Position numbers and translations under genes: made by a program. The notes beneath the pieces were generated by a model. It was not told the origin of the DNA and did no database searches. It was given only the letters and a program-made list of their open reading frames with translations. Shown here piece after piece: positions 53,324-62,855 of a stretch of 64,000 bases of DNA. The stretch comes from JBDTVS01 sp040007095 (GTDB lineage: Bacteria; Acidobacteriota; Vicinamibacteria; Vicinamibacterales; CAVVIG01), in the NCBI GenBank assembly GCA_040007095.1, contig JBDTVS010000099.1, positions 1 through 64,000 on the forward strand, in the 5' to 3' direction. Position 1 is the first letter of the stretch. Each line of letters opens with the position of its first letter.

Positions 53324-53911
53324 GTGCAGTACGAGATTGAGGTTGATGGTCGGCTCCGACAGGTCGTGGTGCACCGCGTCGGCGACGGTTTTGCGGTCGA
53401 GGTCGACGGACGCCGGTGGCAGGTCGATTTGGCGCGCGTCGACTCGCACACGTTGTCGCTCATCACCGGAGTCGTGCCTCCAAACGGGGACACCGGAGAC
53501 GCCACGCCGGCATCCGATTCGTCCCGCCGACCCGGCGTGGGGCCGCTCGTTTCGCCCCGGCCAGGTGGTCCGAGCCGCGAAGTGATCGTGTCATCGGGCA
53601 CAGACGGCCGACTGGTGGTACGCGTTGGGGCGACGGCGTTTTCGGTCGCCCTCAACGGCCGCCGCCGCACCGATGAGATGGTCGCCGGGACGGACGGTCC
53701 GCAGCGGATTGTCGCCCCGATGCCGGGGAAAATCGTTCGAGTGCTGGTCGGCGTCGGCGACGCGGTTCATGCGCGTCAGGCGCTCATCGTCGTCGAAGCG
53801 ATGAAAATGGAGAATGAGCTGCGAGCCGCTCGTGATGGCACTGTCGCCGGGATTCACGTCAAGGAAGGCGTGTCGGTCGAGGCCGGCGCGCCGTTGATCG
53901 ACATCCTGTGA
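53324..53911 (+). CDS. Biotin carboxyl carrier protein of the acyl-CoA carboxylase
   Basis: 195 residues. The C-terminal biotinyl domain (about 125-195) has EAMKMEN with biotinylated Lys161, and APMPGKIVRVLVGVGDAV. The N-terminal 115 residues form a small beta domain resembling the BT linker of propionyl-CoA carboxylase alpha chains, as if PccA had split into two genes here. Start GTG at 53324. Its TGA overlaps the tamB GTG (GTGA), tying carboxylase and outer-membrane genes in one transcript. Confidence 0.93.
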   Translation: MQYEIEVDGRLRQVVVHRVGDGFAVEVDGRRWQVDLARVDSHTLSLITGVVPPNGDTGDATPASDSSRRPGVGPLVSPRPGGPSREVIVSSGTDGRLVVRVGATAFSVALNGRRRTDEMVAGTDGPQRIVAPMPGKIVRVLVGVGDAVHARQALIVVEAMKMENELRAARDGTVAGIHVKEGVSVEAGAPLIDIL

Positions 53912-56900
53912 AGGTCATCAATCGACACCGACTTCGGCGCGCGTATCACTACGCGAAGATCGCGCTGTGCTTCGTGGCGGCCATTCTCGCGGTCACCGTG
54001 GTCACGTCGATCACCGTCGATCTCGGCCCGGCCGCGAGAGGCGCGGCCGAAAAGCTCGGCACGAACGCGTGGAAGCGACCGATTCACCTCGGACGCCTGA
54101 GCATCCGTCTGTTCGGCGGCCACGTCGTTGTCGACGACTTTTCAATCGAGGGTCTCGAGCCGACCGACCACCTCTTCTTCACCGCCAAGAAACTGGAAGT
54201 CGCACTTGACTGGTCCACGCTCATCCAGCGGGCTCATCTGACCGAGCCCGAGATCACCATCACGTCCGTCGAGCTGACCGATTGGGAGATGCTGGCCGAA
54301 AAGTGGGAGGACCGATCGAACTTCCCCAAGTTCACGAACAGCGACGAGCCGGGCGGGCCCAAGCGCTTCACGACGACGCTGAAGTACTTGCGGGCGTGGC
54401 GGGGGCAGTTCACCTACCTCGATCATGAAGCGCCGTGGAGCGTCGTCGCCAGAAACATCGACATCCACATGGGCAACCTGCCGAAGTATCACGGAACGGC
54501 GACGTTCACCGGCGGCACGGTGGCGATTCAGAATCATGTGCCGTTCTCGGCGAGCATGAAGGCGGCCTACGAGATCGACGAGGGCCGGATTCATCTCAAT
54601 CGCATCGAGTTCGACACCGACGGCGCCAAGACGACTGCCACCGGCGATGTCGACCTGCGCAACTGGCCGCAACAGTCGTATCAGTTCAAATCGCACGTGC
54701 AGTTTGCCCGGATGCGCCAGCTCTTTTTCAAGGACGAACGATGGGAGCTGTCAGGAGAGGGCGACTTTGCCGGCCGGTTCCAGCTGTTCAAGGGCGGCCC
54801 CGGGCGGGATCTGTCGGGCACGTTTTCGAGCGCGTTGTTCGGCGTCAACGACTATCGGTTCTCCTCGCTGTTCGGCGGGCTGCACTGGACCCGCGACGCC
54901 CTCGACATCCACGACGCCGGCGCCAAGCTGTTCGGCGGCGACGGCCGGTTCACCTACACGATTCGGCCGCTCGGCACGAAAGCGCCGGCCACTGCCCGTC
55001 TCGTAACCAGCTTCCAGGGCGTCGATCTCGCGAGCGTCACCGACTTCCAGCGATTGAAGGGGCTGCGCTTCGCCGGGGCGGCGAGCGGAGAGAACGTTGT
55101 ACTGGAGTGGCCCCTGGGTAAGTTCTCGGAGCATCGGGGCTCGGGCCATCTGGCGGTCGAACCGCCACCCGGAATGAGACCGATGAGTCCGTCGTTGGCC
55201 GCGGCGGCCGCCGCCGATGCCGACCATGCATCCCATGAATGGGGCCCGTTTGCGCCGGTGCCGCTGCCGCCGCACCTGCCGATGGCCGGCGATTTGACGT
55301 TCCGGTTCGATCCCGATCAGGTGTACATCGACGCGAGCCGCTTTGCCACCGAACACACGCATGTCACATTCCAGGGTGCGACGGCGTGGGGGGACGTGTC
55401 GCGGCTGGCGTTCCATGTGACGAGCGACGACTGGCAGGAAAGCGATCAGTTGCTGGCGGGCATCATGAGCGACTTCGGCGCCCCGCGGAATCCGGTGACG
55501 TTCGGGGGCCGCGGCGAGTTCGACGGCACGATGGCGGGACCGTTCCGGTCGCCGAAAGTCGAGGGCGAGTTCAGCGGCGAGGATCTCCGCGGCTTCGATA
55601 CGCTCTGGGGCGGAGGCACTGCCCACATCGTCGTCGAAAACGACTACGTGCGGGTGACCGACGCCGTGGTCCGGCTCAAGGACTCGGAGATGCATTTCGA
55701 CGGGCTGTTCTCGCTCGGCTTTCCGCGCGCGGACGGCGGCGACGAAATCGACGCGCGGATCCGCGTCGTGCGCCGTGACGTGGATTCGCTGCGCCACGCC
55801 TTCGGCATCGACGAGTACCCCGTATCCGGGCTGTTGTCGGGGGAGTTCCATCTCACGGGGGGCTATCTGCATCCGGTCGGCTTCGGCGGCATCACGCTCG
55901 ACCGTGTGGTCGCGTACGGGGAGCCTTTTTCCGGCGCGACGGCCTCGCTGCGCTTCGAGGAGGCAGGCGTCCGTCTCGACGGCCTGACCGTGGAGAAGGA
56001 CGGCGGATCGATCAGCGGCGCCGCCTTTGTCGGGTGGGATGCGACCTACTCGTTCAATGTGGACGGCCGGCGCATTCCGGTCGAGAGCATCGGGCGGCTC
56101 CGTTTTCCGAAAGCGCCGCTGTCGGGCATCGCGGAGTTCTCCGCCAACGGCAGCGCGACGTTCGACGCGCCCCGCAACGACTACCGATTCCGCGTCAACG
56201 ATCTGTTCATCGGTGAAGAGGGGATCGGACAGGTCACCGCGGCGCTGACGCTGCGCGGCACCGAGTTGAGCGGCGAGATCGACGCCGCGTCGCCCCGTCT
56301 CGCCGTGACCGCCACGGGTCGCATCGCGATGACGGCGCAAGGCGAGTCGGAGTTCGCCGTCCGCTTCCACGATATGTCGCTCGATCCGTACGTCCGTCCG
56401 TTCGTGCCGCGGCTGTCGCCGCTGGCGACGGCGGTGGCCAGCGGCTCGATTCGCGTATCGGGCCGCCTCGCCGATGTCGATCACCTGCTCGTCGACGGCA
56501 CCGTCGATACGCTCGATATGCGGCTGTTCGATTACGCGCTCAAGAACGCCACGCCGATTCGGATGTCGCTCGACGACGGTCAGGTGCGGATCGACGAGCT
56601 TCGGCTCGAAGGCGTGGATACGCAACTCCGGCTGGGCGGGCGGATCGATCTGCGCAACGAGCGGATCGCCTTGCAGGCCAACGGCGACGCCAACCTCGGG
56701 TTGCTGCAGGGGTTCTTCCATGACGTGCTGGGCTCGGGCCGCGCCGATCTGACGGCGGCGGTCGACGGCCCGCTTCGCGCGCCGGTCTTTTCGGGCCGCG
56801 CGACGATTACCAATGGCCGCGTCCGCTACCTGTCGCTGCCGAGCTCGCTCGACGCCATCAACGGCGTGCTCTCGTTCGATGCGCGCGGCGTGCGGCTCGA

Positions 56901-58008
56901 CGAGTTGACCGCGACGATGGGCGGCGGCGCCGTGCAGTTCGGCGGCCGGGTTGGGTTCGAGGGCTACGAGGTGGGCGAGTTGAACGTCACGATGCGCGGC
57001 ACGGGCGTGCAGCTCCGCTTCCCGGAGGGCGTACGCTCGGTGGTCGATGCCGATCTGACGCTGCGCGGCAACGTCAAGGCGCCGACCCTCGGCGGCTCGG
57101 TGATCGTCAAGGAGTCGAGGTATACCAAGCGGATCGATGCGCCGGAGACGATTCTCGACTTCGCCGTGCGCCGTCCCTTCGACGCCGGCGGCGGCGCCGC
57201 CGACGTCCAGGGGGCCGCCGCGATTCCTCTGCGTTACGACATCCAGATTGTCGTGCCGTCAACGCTGAGGATCGACAACAACCTGGCGCGCGGCGTGGCC
57301 AGCGCAGATTTGACCTTGCGCGGCACCTACGATCGCCCGGTGTTTCTCGGGCATGCCGAGGTGGCGCGGGGCGAGCTGACCTACAAGGGCAAACGCTATC
57401 GGGTGACCAAGGGCACGATCGATTTCACGAATCCGACCAAGATCGAGCCGTTCTTCGACATCGAAGCTGAAACCAACGTGCGCGTCACCGGGCAGAACTA
57501 TCGGCTGACGGTGGGCGTCACCGGCCCGACCCAGAAGCTCGTACCGTCGCTCAATTCGGAGCCGTTCCTGCCCGCCGCCGATATCCTGGCGCTGCTGTTC
57601 AGCGACGTGCGTCGGACTGAAGATGTCGAGCTGCGCGCGCTCCAGAACCCGACGCAGCGGCAGACCGATCTGTTGTCGGCGAGCGCGGCGGAAACCATAG
57701 CCAAGCCGATTGCCGACGCCGGCAAGCTGGTGCAGCGGACGATCGGCGTCGACACCTTTCAATTGACGCCGTTCCTGACCGACGTGAACACGCAGGCGTC
57801 GCGTCTGAATCCGACGGCGAGGCTGACGATCGGCAAGCGGATCTCGGATCGCGTCTACCTGACCTTCTCGAGGAGTCTCGCTTCGCAAATCAACGACCAG
57901 ATCATCCTGCTGGAGGTCGACGCGGACGAGCGCGTCTCGTGGGTGTTCTCGCGCAACGAAGATTCGCAGAGCTACGCCCTGGAATTTCGGGTGAGGCACG
58001 CGTTCTGA
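53908..58008 (+). CDS. tamB: TamB-family translocation and assembly protein (AsmA-like)
   Basis: 1366 residues. One N-terminal membrane helix (IALCFVAAILAVTVVTSITV) anchors it in the inner membrane; a very long beta-strand-rich periplasmic region follows, with the DUF490/TamB C-terminal domain (about 1000-1366, including RVTKGTIDFTNPTKIEPFFD and KLVPSLNSEPFLPAADILAL). Such proteins bridge the periplasm, moving phospholipids and helping insert beta-barrels. Start GTG at 53908 overlaps the BCCP stop; the TGA overlaps the BamA-type ATG at 58008. Confidence 0.93.
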   Translation: MKVINRHRLRRAYHYAKIALCFVAAILAVTVVTSITVDLGPAARGAAEKLGTNAWKRPIHLGRLSIRLFGGHVVVDDFSIEGLEPTDHLFFTAKKLEVALDWSTLIQRAHLTEPEITITSVELTDWEMLAEKWEDRSNFPKFTNSDEPGGPKRFTTTLKYLRAWRGQFTYLDHEAPWSVVARNIDIHMGNLPKYHGTATFTGGTVAIQNHVPFSASMKAAYEIDEGRIHLNRIEFDTDGAKTTATGDVDLRNWPQQSYQFKSHVQFARMRQLFFKDERWELSGEGDFAGRFQLFKGGPGRDLSGTFSSALFGVNDYRFSSLFGGLHWTRDALDIHDAGAKLFGGDGRFTYTIRPLGTKAPATARLVTSFQGVDLASVTDFQRLKGLRFAGAASGENVVLEWPLGKFSEHRGSGHLAVEPPPGMRPMSPSLAAAAAADADHASHEWGPFAPVPLPPHLPMAGDLTFRFDPDQVYIDASRFATEHTHVTFQGATAWGDVSRLAFHVTSDDWQESDQLLAGIMSDFGAPRNPVTFGGRGEFDGTMAGPFRSPKVEGEFSGEDLRGFDTLWGGGTAHIVVENDYVRVTDAVVRLKDSEMHFDGLFSLGFPRADGGDEIDARIRVVRRDVDSLRHAFGIDEYPVSGLLSGEFHLTGGYLHPVGFGGITLDRVVAYGEPFSGATASLRFEEAGVRLDGLTVEKDGGSISGAAFVGWDATYSFNVDGRRIPVESIGRLRFPKAPLSGIAEFSANGSATFDAPRNDYRFRVNDLFIGEEGIGQVTAALTLRGTELSGEIDAASPRLAVTATGRIAMTAQGESEFAVRFHDMSLDPYVRPFVPRLSPLATAVASGSIRVSGRLADVDHLLVDGTVDTLDMRLFDYALKNATPIRMSLDDGQVRIDELRLEGVDTQLRLGGRIDLRNERIALQANGDANLGLLQGFFHDVLGSGRADLTAAVDGPLRAPVFSGRATITNGRVRYLSLPSSLDAINGVLSFDARGVRLDELTATMGGGAVQFGGRVGFEGYEVGELNVTMRGTGVQLRFPEGVRSVVDADLTLRGNVKAPTLGGSVIVKESRYTKRIDAPETILDFAVRRPFDAGGGAADVQGAAAIPLRYDIQIVVPSTLRIDNNLARGVASADLTLRGTYDRPVFLGHAEVARGELTYKGKRYRVTKGTIDFTNPTKIEPFFDIEAETNVRVTGQNYRLTVGVTGPTQKLVPSLNSEPFLPAADILALLFSDVRRTEDVELRALQNPTQRQTDLLSASAAETIAKPIADAGKLVQRTIGVDTFQLTPFLTDVNTQASRLNPTARLTIGKRISDRVYLTFSRSLASQINDQIILLEVDADERVSWVFSRNEDSQSYALEFRVRHAF

Positions 58009-60998
58009 TGGGCGGGGGTCGTCACCGCATCGACCGAGCGCATCCGGGTGTGTATCGACGGGTGTGGGCTGCGGCGTGCTGGCTGTTTCTGATCCTGGTG
58101 TGCCCATGGTCGCCGAGCGCGGAGGGCGCCGTGGACGACTATCTCGGCAAGCCGGTAGCGTCGGTACGGCTGTTGATCGAGGGCCGCGAGATCAGCGAGC
58201 CCAGCATTTCCCGGGTCGTGGAAACACGCGTCGGCGAACCGCTCGTGATGTCTTCGGTCCGCGACACCATCTCGCATCTTTTCAGCCTCGGGCGTTTCGA
58301 CGACATTCGCGTCGACGCCGAGCTCGTCGACGCCGGCCGGGTGGCCTTGCGCTACGAGTTGAGTCCGATTCACCCGGTGACCAAGATTCTGTTCACCGGC
58401 ACGACGGCGGCGCCGGACATCGACACCGGACAGCTGCGGCGGGCGGTCGTCGACCGGTTCGGCACGTCGCCGTCGTTGGGCCGTGTCGAGGAGCTCAAAC
58501 AGCTGGTGAGCGACCTTGTCCTCGAGCGTGGCTATCTTCGCGCCGAGATCCGGCCGCGCGCCGAAATCGCGCACGCGCCGGATCGGGCGACGCTGGTGTT
58601 CGCGATCGATCCGGGTCCGCGCACCACGATCGGCACGATCGACATCGACGGTACCCCGACGGTGTCGCGGACGGAACTGCTCAAACGACTGGATCTCGCG
58701 CCTGGCGCACCGTACCGGCGCGACGAGCTGAACACGCGAATCGAGCGCTACATCGTCGATCGCCGCAAGGCCGGCTACTACGAGGCGAAGCTCACGGTGA
58801 CACCGACGCTGGTCGACGGCGATCGGATCGCGAACCTGATATTGACGGTGGTTCCCGGCGCTCGTGTCCGCGTGGTGTTCAAGGGAGATTCGCTGCCGCC
58901 CGAGAAGCGCGAAGAGCTCGTCCCGGTCGAGCGCGAAGGGACGGTGGACGAAGATCTGCTGGAAGATTCCACCAACCGCATCGAAGCCGCGCTGCGCACG
59001 GAAGGCTACCGGGACGCCAAGGCGCCTCACGCGAGAAGCGAGTCGGGCGGTGAATCGATCGTGACCTTCGACGTCAAGCGCGGGCCTCAGTTTCGCGTCG
59101 ATCGCGTCGAGATCGTCGGCAACGCCGCCGTGCCGTTGGCGGAGCTCCAGCCGGCGCTGCGGCTGCGTGACGGGGCGCCGTTTTCCCAGGCGAAGCTCGA
59201 TGCGGACCTGGCGACGATCGAGGATCTGTATCATCGGCGCGGCTTTGTCGACGCGAAGGCGCGACCCGACGATGAACCCCGTCGGACGGAGCCGTCGGCG
59301 GACGTCGTGTCCCTGCGCGTGCGGATCCTGATCAGCGAAGGACCGCGAACGGTGATATCCGCGGTCCGACTGCAGGGTGATACCGTCGGGACGGAGACCG
59401 CGTGGAAGGAAGGCCTCGGGCTGCGGCCCGGCGGTCCGTATCTCGACCGGCAGCTGGTGCTGGATCGCGACACCCTCCAGATCCAGTACCTCAATCTCGG
59501 TTACCCGGCCGCGACCGTCGAGGCCGCCCCCGGCTTCAGTGCGGACCGGACGACCGCCGAGCCGACGTTCACGGTACGGCTCGGGCCGCACATCGTCGTC
59601 GATCACGTCCTCATCGTCGGCAACGTGCGCACCAGCGCCGAGACCATCGAGCGCGAACTGCAGATCAAGCCGGGCGATCCGCTCAGCGAGGCGGCAAAGA
59701 TTGACAGCCGCCGCCGGCTCGCGGCGCTGGGGCTGTTTCGCCGCGTGCAGATTACCGAGCTGGCCCATGGCGACGAGGGCAAGCGCGACGTGCTGGTCAC
59801 CGTCGAAGAATCGCTCGCCACCACGGTCGTCTTCGGCGCCGGCGCCGAGGGACGGCTCCGCGTGGTTCGCAACGCCGCCGCCGGGGGCGCGGCCGACGAA
59901 CGCCTCGATATCGCGCCGCGCGGGTCGTTCGAGATCTCGCGGCGGAACGTCTTCGGGAAGAACCGATCGGTCAGCTTTTTCGCCAGCGGCAGTGTGCACC
60001 TGCAGAATCCCGACACCTTCGATGACAACGGTACGCTGACGGCAAGTGGTCCGGCAGGAATCACGGAGTATCGCGCGCTGGGCACCTACCGCGAACCGCG
60101 GGTGTTCGGGACGGCCGCCGACGCGATTGTCACCGGGACGTTCGAGCAACAGGCACGCGCGAGCTTCAACTTCGCGCGTCGAGGCGCCAGCGCCGAGATG
60201 GCGCGGAAGCTCACCCCGCAGATCGGGCTCAGTGCCAGCTACCAGATTCAGCGCACCAGGGTCTTCGACGAAACCGTCAACCCGGCGGACCAACTGCTGG
60301 TCGATCGCCTCTTTCCGCAGGTCCGCCTGTCGTCGGTGTCGTCTTCGATCGTCCGCGATACGCGGGACGATCTCGTCGATCCGGGCTCCGGGACGTACGT
60401 GAGCGGGAACATCCAGCTCGCGGCCCGGCGCATCGGGTCGGAGGTGGGATTTGCAAAGACCTTTCTCCGAGCCCAGGTCTTCCACATCGTTCCCGGCGCG
60501 AGCCGGGTCGTGTTCGCCGGCAACGCCAGCGTCGGCCTGGCGACCGGATTCGCGCGTGAGGTGGTCGTCGTCGACTCGCAAGGCAACGCGACGTCGCAGA
60601 CCTTCGAGGACCTGCCGGCGAGCGAAAGGTTCTTTGCCGGAGGCGAGAGCGGGCCGGTGCGAGGGTTTTCGCTCGACAGCCTCGGAACCCCTGCCACGCT
60701 GGATAAGGACGGCTTTCCGATCGGCGGCAACGCGGCGCTCATTTTCAACGCCGAAGTGCGCGCCACCGTGAAGAACAACGTGCAGGCCGTGGGATTCTTG
60801 GACGCCGGCAACGTGTTCGCCCGCACGTCAGACATCGACGTCGGCGCGGTGCGCAGCGCTGTCGGCTTTGGCGTGCGCTACAAATCACCCGTCGGTCCGA
60901 TTCGCGTCGACCTGGGCTTCAAGGTGAATCGCGAGGAAATCGCCGGGCGCCGAGAAGGCCTTACTGCGCTGCACATCAGCATCGGGCAGGCGTTTTAG
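58008..60998 (+). CDS. Omp85/BamA-family outer-membrane assembly protein
   Basis: 996 residues. A signal peptide (WAAACWLFLILVCPWSPSA) precedes several POTRA domains (about 45-610; repeated beta-alpha-alpha-beta-beta pattern, such as IGTIDIDGTPTVSRTELLKR and FRVDRVEIVGNAAVPLAELQ). The C-terminal Bac_surface_Ag barrel (about 650-996) contains SSIVRDTRDDLVDPGSGTYV and the lid-lock motif GPVRGFSL. I count about five or more POTRAs, more like BamA than TamA, yet it pairs with tamB. The ATG at 58008 is chosen because it overlaps the tamB stop. Confidence 0.93.
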   Translation: MGGGRHRIDRAHPGVYRRVWAAACWLFLILVCPWSPSAEGAVDDYLGKPVASVRLLIEGREISEPSISRVVETRVGEPLVMSSVRDTISHLFSLGRFDDIRVDAELVDAGRVALRYELSPIHPVTKILFTGTTAAPDIDTGQLRRAVVDRFGTSPSLGRVEELKQLVSDLVLERGYLRAEIRPRAEIAHAPDRATLVFAIDPGPRTTIGTIDIDGTPTVSRTELLKRLDLAPGAPYRRDELNTRIERYIVDRRKAGYYEAKLTVTPTLVDGDRIANLILTVVPGARVRVVFKGDSLPPEKREELVPVEREGTVDEDLLEDSTNRIEAALRTEGYRDAKAPHARSESGGESIVTFDVKRGPQFRVDRVEIVGNAAVPLAELQPALRLRDGAPFSQAKLDADLATIEDLYHRRGFVDAKARPDDEPRRTEPSADVVSLRVRILISEGPRTVISAVRLQGDTVGTETAWKEGLGLRPGGPYLDRQLVLDRDTLQIQYLNLGYPAATVEAAPGFSADRTTAEPTFTVRLGPHIVVDHVLIVGNVRTSAETIERELQIKPGDPLSEAAKIDSRRRLAALGLFRRVQITELAHGDEGKRDVLVTVEESLATTVVFGAGAEGRLRVVRNAAAGGAADERLDIAPRGSFEISRRNVFGKNRSVSFFASGSVHLQNPDTFDDNGTLTASGPAGITEYRALGTYREPRVFGTAADAIVTGTFEQQARASFNFARRGASAEMARKLTPQIGLSASYQIQRTRVFDETVNPADQLLVDRLFPQVRLSSVSSSIVRDTRDDLVDPGSGTYVSGNIQLAARRIGSEVGFAKTFLRAQVFHIVPGASRVVFAGNASVGLATGFAREVVVVDSQGNATSQTFEDLPASERFFAGGESGPVRGFSLDSLGTPATLDKDGFPIGGNAALIFNAEVRATVKNNVQAVGFLDAGNVFARTSDIDVGAVRSAVGFGVRYKSPVGPIRVDLGFKVNREEIAGRREGLTALHISIGQAF

Positions 60999-61031
60999 CA
61001 GGTTGTTCAGCCCAACAGGGAGACCGTGAAG

Positions 61032-61598
61032 ATGCGCGAAGAGGCGATGCGGGCGAGCGGGCGGCCGCTGACGCGGACGCTCTTGTCCGCGTGCATCCTC
61101 CATGCGGCTGCGTGCCTGTCGATGGCGACGGCTCGAGCGGAGATCATCGATCGTGCGCTGGTCGTGGTCGCGGGCGTCGTCATCACGCAGAGCGACGCGA
61201 CGGCGGCATCCGAGCTGGGGGTCGTCACGAGCGGGGGAACTGGCGATCCGCTGGCCGGAGTCCTGGCGCAGTTGGTCGAACGTCAATTGATGCTGACCGA
61301 AGTCGATCGGTCCGCGGCTCCTGAGCCTTCCACCGATGCAGTGGATCGCCGTTTACAGGCGATTCGCGCGCGATTCGCCTCTACGCCGGTGTACGAGGCG
61401 GTGCTGCGCCGGTCGGGAATCGACGAGATGCGCCTGCGCCAGACGCTGCGCGACCAGTTGCGCATCGATGCGTATCTCGATCAACGCTTCAGCGCGCCGC
61501 CGCTCACGGCCGAGCGCCGCGCCGAGTTGATCAAGGAATGGGTGGCCGGGCTGAAGCGGAGGGCCGATATCTCGTACCTCGACGTGCCGCGCAGTTAG
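61032..61598 (+). CDS. SurA N-terminal-like periplasmic chaperone without PPIase domain
   Basis: 188 residues. Signal peptide (LSACILHAAACLSMATARAE), then IIDRALVVVAGVVITQSDAT, LAQLVERQLMLTEVDRSA and LRQTLRDQLRIDAYLDQRFS, the pattern of the SurA/PrsA N-terminal chaperone domain. No parvulin PPIase domain follows, so the protein is about half SurA size. GGGAG nine bases before the ATG at 61032 supports the start. It lies right after the BamA gene, where outer-membrane protein chaperones often sit. Its stop codon borders repeat R6. Confidence 0.8.
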   Translation: MREEAMRASGRPLTRTLLSACILHAAACLSMATARAEIIDRALVVVAGVVITQSDATAASELGVVTSGGTGDPLAGVLAQLVERQLMLTEVDRSAAPEPSTDAVDRRLQAIRARFASTPVYEAVLRRSGIDEMRLRQTLRDQLRIDAYLDQRFSAPPLTAERRAELIKEWVAGLKRRADISYLDVPRS

Positions 61599-61757
61599 GA
61601 CCCGTAGATGAATAACGTGCGCATTCTGGCCGCCGATGCATCCCGCCGGGCTGCGTTGCTCGTCACTTGCATACGCCCGGTATGCGCGCTCCTCGCGCCT
61701 CGCCGGGCGGGCGCCTCGACGCCCAGAATGGCACACGTTATTCATCTACGGGTCCTT
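61596..61757 (+). repeat. Covarying hairpin element, copy R6
   Basis: Arms GGACCCGTAGATGAATAACG (from 61599) and CGTTATTCATCTACGGGTCC (to about 61754) are perfectly complementary, and the core is nearly identical to copy R3 (GCCGATGCATCCCGCCGGGC; apical stem GCATAC 61669-61674 / GTATGC 61680-61685). The left arm begins directly at the TAG stop of the SurA-like gene. Confidence 0.9.
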
Positions 61758-61790
61758 AGAACAGTTTCGACAACGCCGTAGCGGTTGGGT

Positions 61791-61812
61791 TCTTCGTGTT
61801 CTTTGTGGTTCC
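61791..61812. repeat. TCTTCGTGTTCTTTGTGGTTCC, arm of the GAACCACA repeat family
   Basis: Single arm in the gap between repeat R6 and the CPBP gene. It is complementary to the arms at 10248 and 20089. Confidence 0.6.
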
Positions 61813-61853
61813 AGAACGCACGTCAGGAAGGTGTAGCAGCCTGTCCCCGTGGT

Positions 61854-62645
61854 TCACCGTCCGACCACGAAGACCTGGACGATCTGGAGAAGGTCGAAGC
61901 CGGAATGGCTGACCATCGGTGCGACGACCGAGCGGCGCCGCAGGTACACGAGCCCCCAGAACGCGCCGAGCAGGCCGGTCGCCACCGCGGCATCCACGCC
62001 CTGCAGCAAGTGACCGGCGCCGAACGCGAGGCTTGCCACGACGAGGCCCACGGTGGCGCCGCCCAGCCACTGTTCGAACCGATGGAGCAGGAACGCGCGT
62101 TGCAGTTCTTCGCGCACGCCGCCGGCGACGACGACGACAAACGCAAAGAGCCACGCGTCTCGGGGCCGGCTGATCAAATCCTGTAACGGATTGTGCTCGA
62201 CGGTGTGCAGCGACGGCGCGTAGTGCTGGATTGTGGCCAGGACGGCGATGCCGATACCAAGCGCGCCGAGGATCAGAGGGATGCCGTAGGAGGCCTCTCG
62301 GGCAATTGACCGCGAGCCAAGGAACACCGCGCCCGGCCGCTCGCCATGTGCATAAAGAAAGAACAGCATCAGGCCGACGAGCAGCACCGTGTCCATCAGG
62401 GACAACGTCGCCACGAAGCCGACGCTCAGTTGGCCGCTGGCGCCGAACGGTCGGTAGCCGAGCGCCGCGAACGTCGCTCCGAGGACGGCTTGCGTTGCGT
62501 AGTCCGAACAGAGGAGCACTTCGAGCAGGGCCACGGCGCGGTGGGCGAGGGCTGGAGGCTGGAGGCTGGCCTCCGGGGGGCCGAGGTTCGCGCCGCGAGG
62601 GGGCAGGCTGCTTTCTAAGGGATCGTCTCCCGAGTCGAAGGGCAT
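61854..62645 (-). CDS. CPBP-family intramembrane metalloprotease
   Basis: 263 residues, about seven hydrophobic segments. The CPBP region has GGVREELQRAFLLHRFE (motif 1, Glu pair), SLAFGAGHLLQG (His) and VSHSGFD (His). Family members are Rce1-like glutamate proteases, or serve as membrane anchors. The first motif reads EELQRAF rather than the commoner EExxxR spacing, so catalysis is uncertain. It stands alone, opposite in direction to its neighbours. Confidence 0.82.
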   Translation of the reverse strand: MPFDSGDDPLESSLPPRGANLGPPEASLQPPALAHRAVALLEVLLCSDYATQAVLGATFAALGYRPFGASGQLSVGFVATLSLMDTVLLVGLMLFFLYAHGERPGAVFLGSRSIAREASYGIPLILGALGIGIAVLATIQHYAPSLHTVEHNPLQDLISRPRDAWLFAFVVVVAGGVREELQRAFLLHRFEQWLGGATVGLVVASLAFGAGHLLQGVDAAVATGLLGAFWGLVYLRRRSVVAPMVSHSGFDLLQIVQVFVVGR

Positions 62646-62773
62646 TGACGCAAGCGTACCCTATCCTCCCAGCCAATTGTCCCGATCCGTGGGTTGCGCG
62701 ATGTTCAGCGCGCGCGGCGTGTGGCCTTGCACAGTATCAGTCATGCAGGCCATGGCAGTGAATTTGCGGATAT

Positions 62774-62818
62774 CAACATGTTGCGATCGCCCTAAAAGAA
62801 AGACACAATATATGGTGT
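62774..62818. promoter_or_regulatory. Tandem NrdR-box-like sites upstream of nrdJ
   Basis: ACACAATATATGGTGT (62803-62818) matches the NrdR consensus acaCwAtATaTwGtgt very closely. CAACATGTTG (62774-62783) is a weaker box matching the core positions. The centres are 32 bp apart, near three DNA turns, as NrdR tetramers require. They sit just upstream of the nrdJ -35, so NrdR should repress this gene when dATP is plentiful. nrdR itself is not in the window. Confidence 0.75.
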
Positions 62819-62826
62819 TTACACGC

Positions 62827-62855
62827 TTGACAAACGAATGGCGTGGGCTCATATT
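62827..62855 (+). promoter_or_regulatory. nrdJ promoter
   Basis: TTGACA (62827-62832) and CATATT (62850-62855), 17 bp apart, 9 bp after the second NrdR-like box. The leader to the ATG at 62987 is about 125 bases. I looked for a cobalamin riboswitch in it and saw no B12-box. Confidence 0.6.

Noticed and set aside
54751..56721. Long antisense open frame within tamB (about 656 codons)
   Set aside because: Composition is that of a shadow frame and no motif is recognisable; the sense frame is tamB.
57972..60581. Very long open frame antisense to the Omp85 gene (about 870 codons)
   Set aside because: High-GC coding DNA often leaves the complementary frame open. Its translation is Arg/Asp/Val-rich without domains, and the sense strand encodes a clear Omp85 protein.
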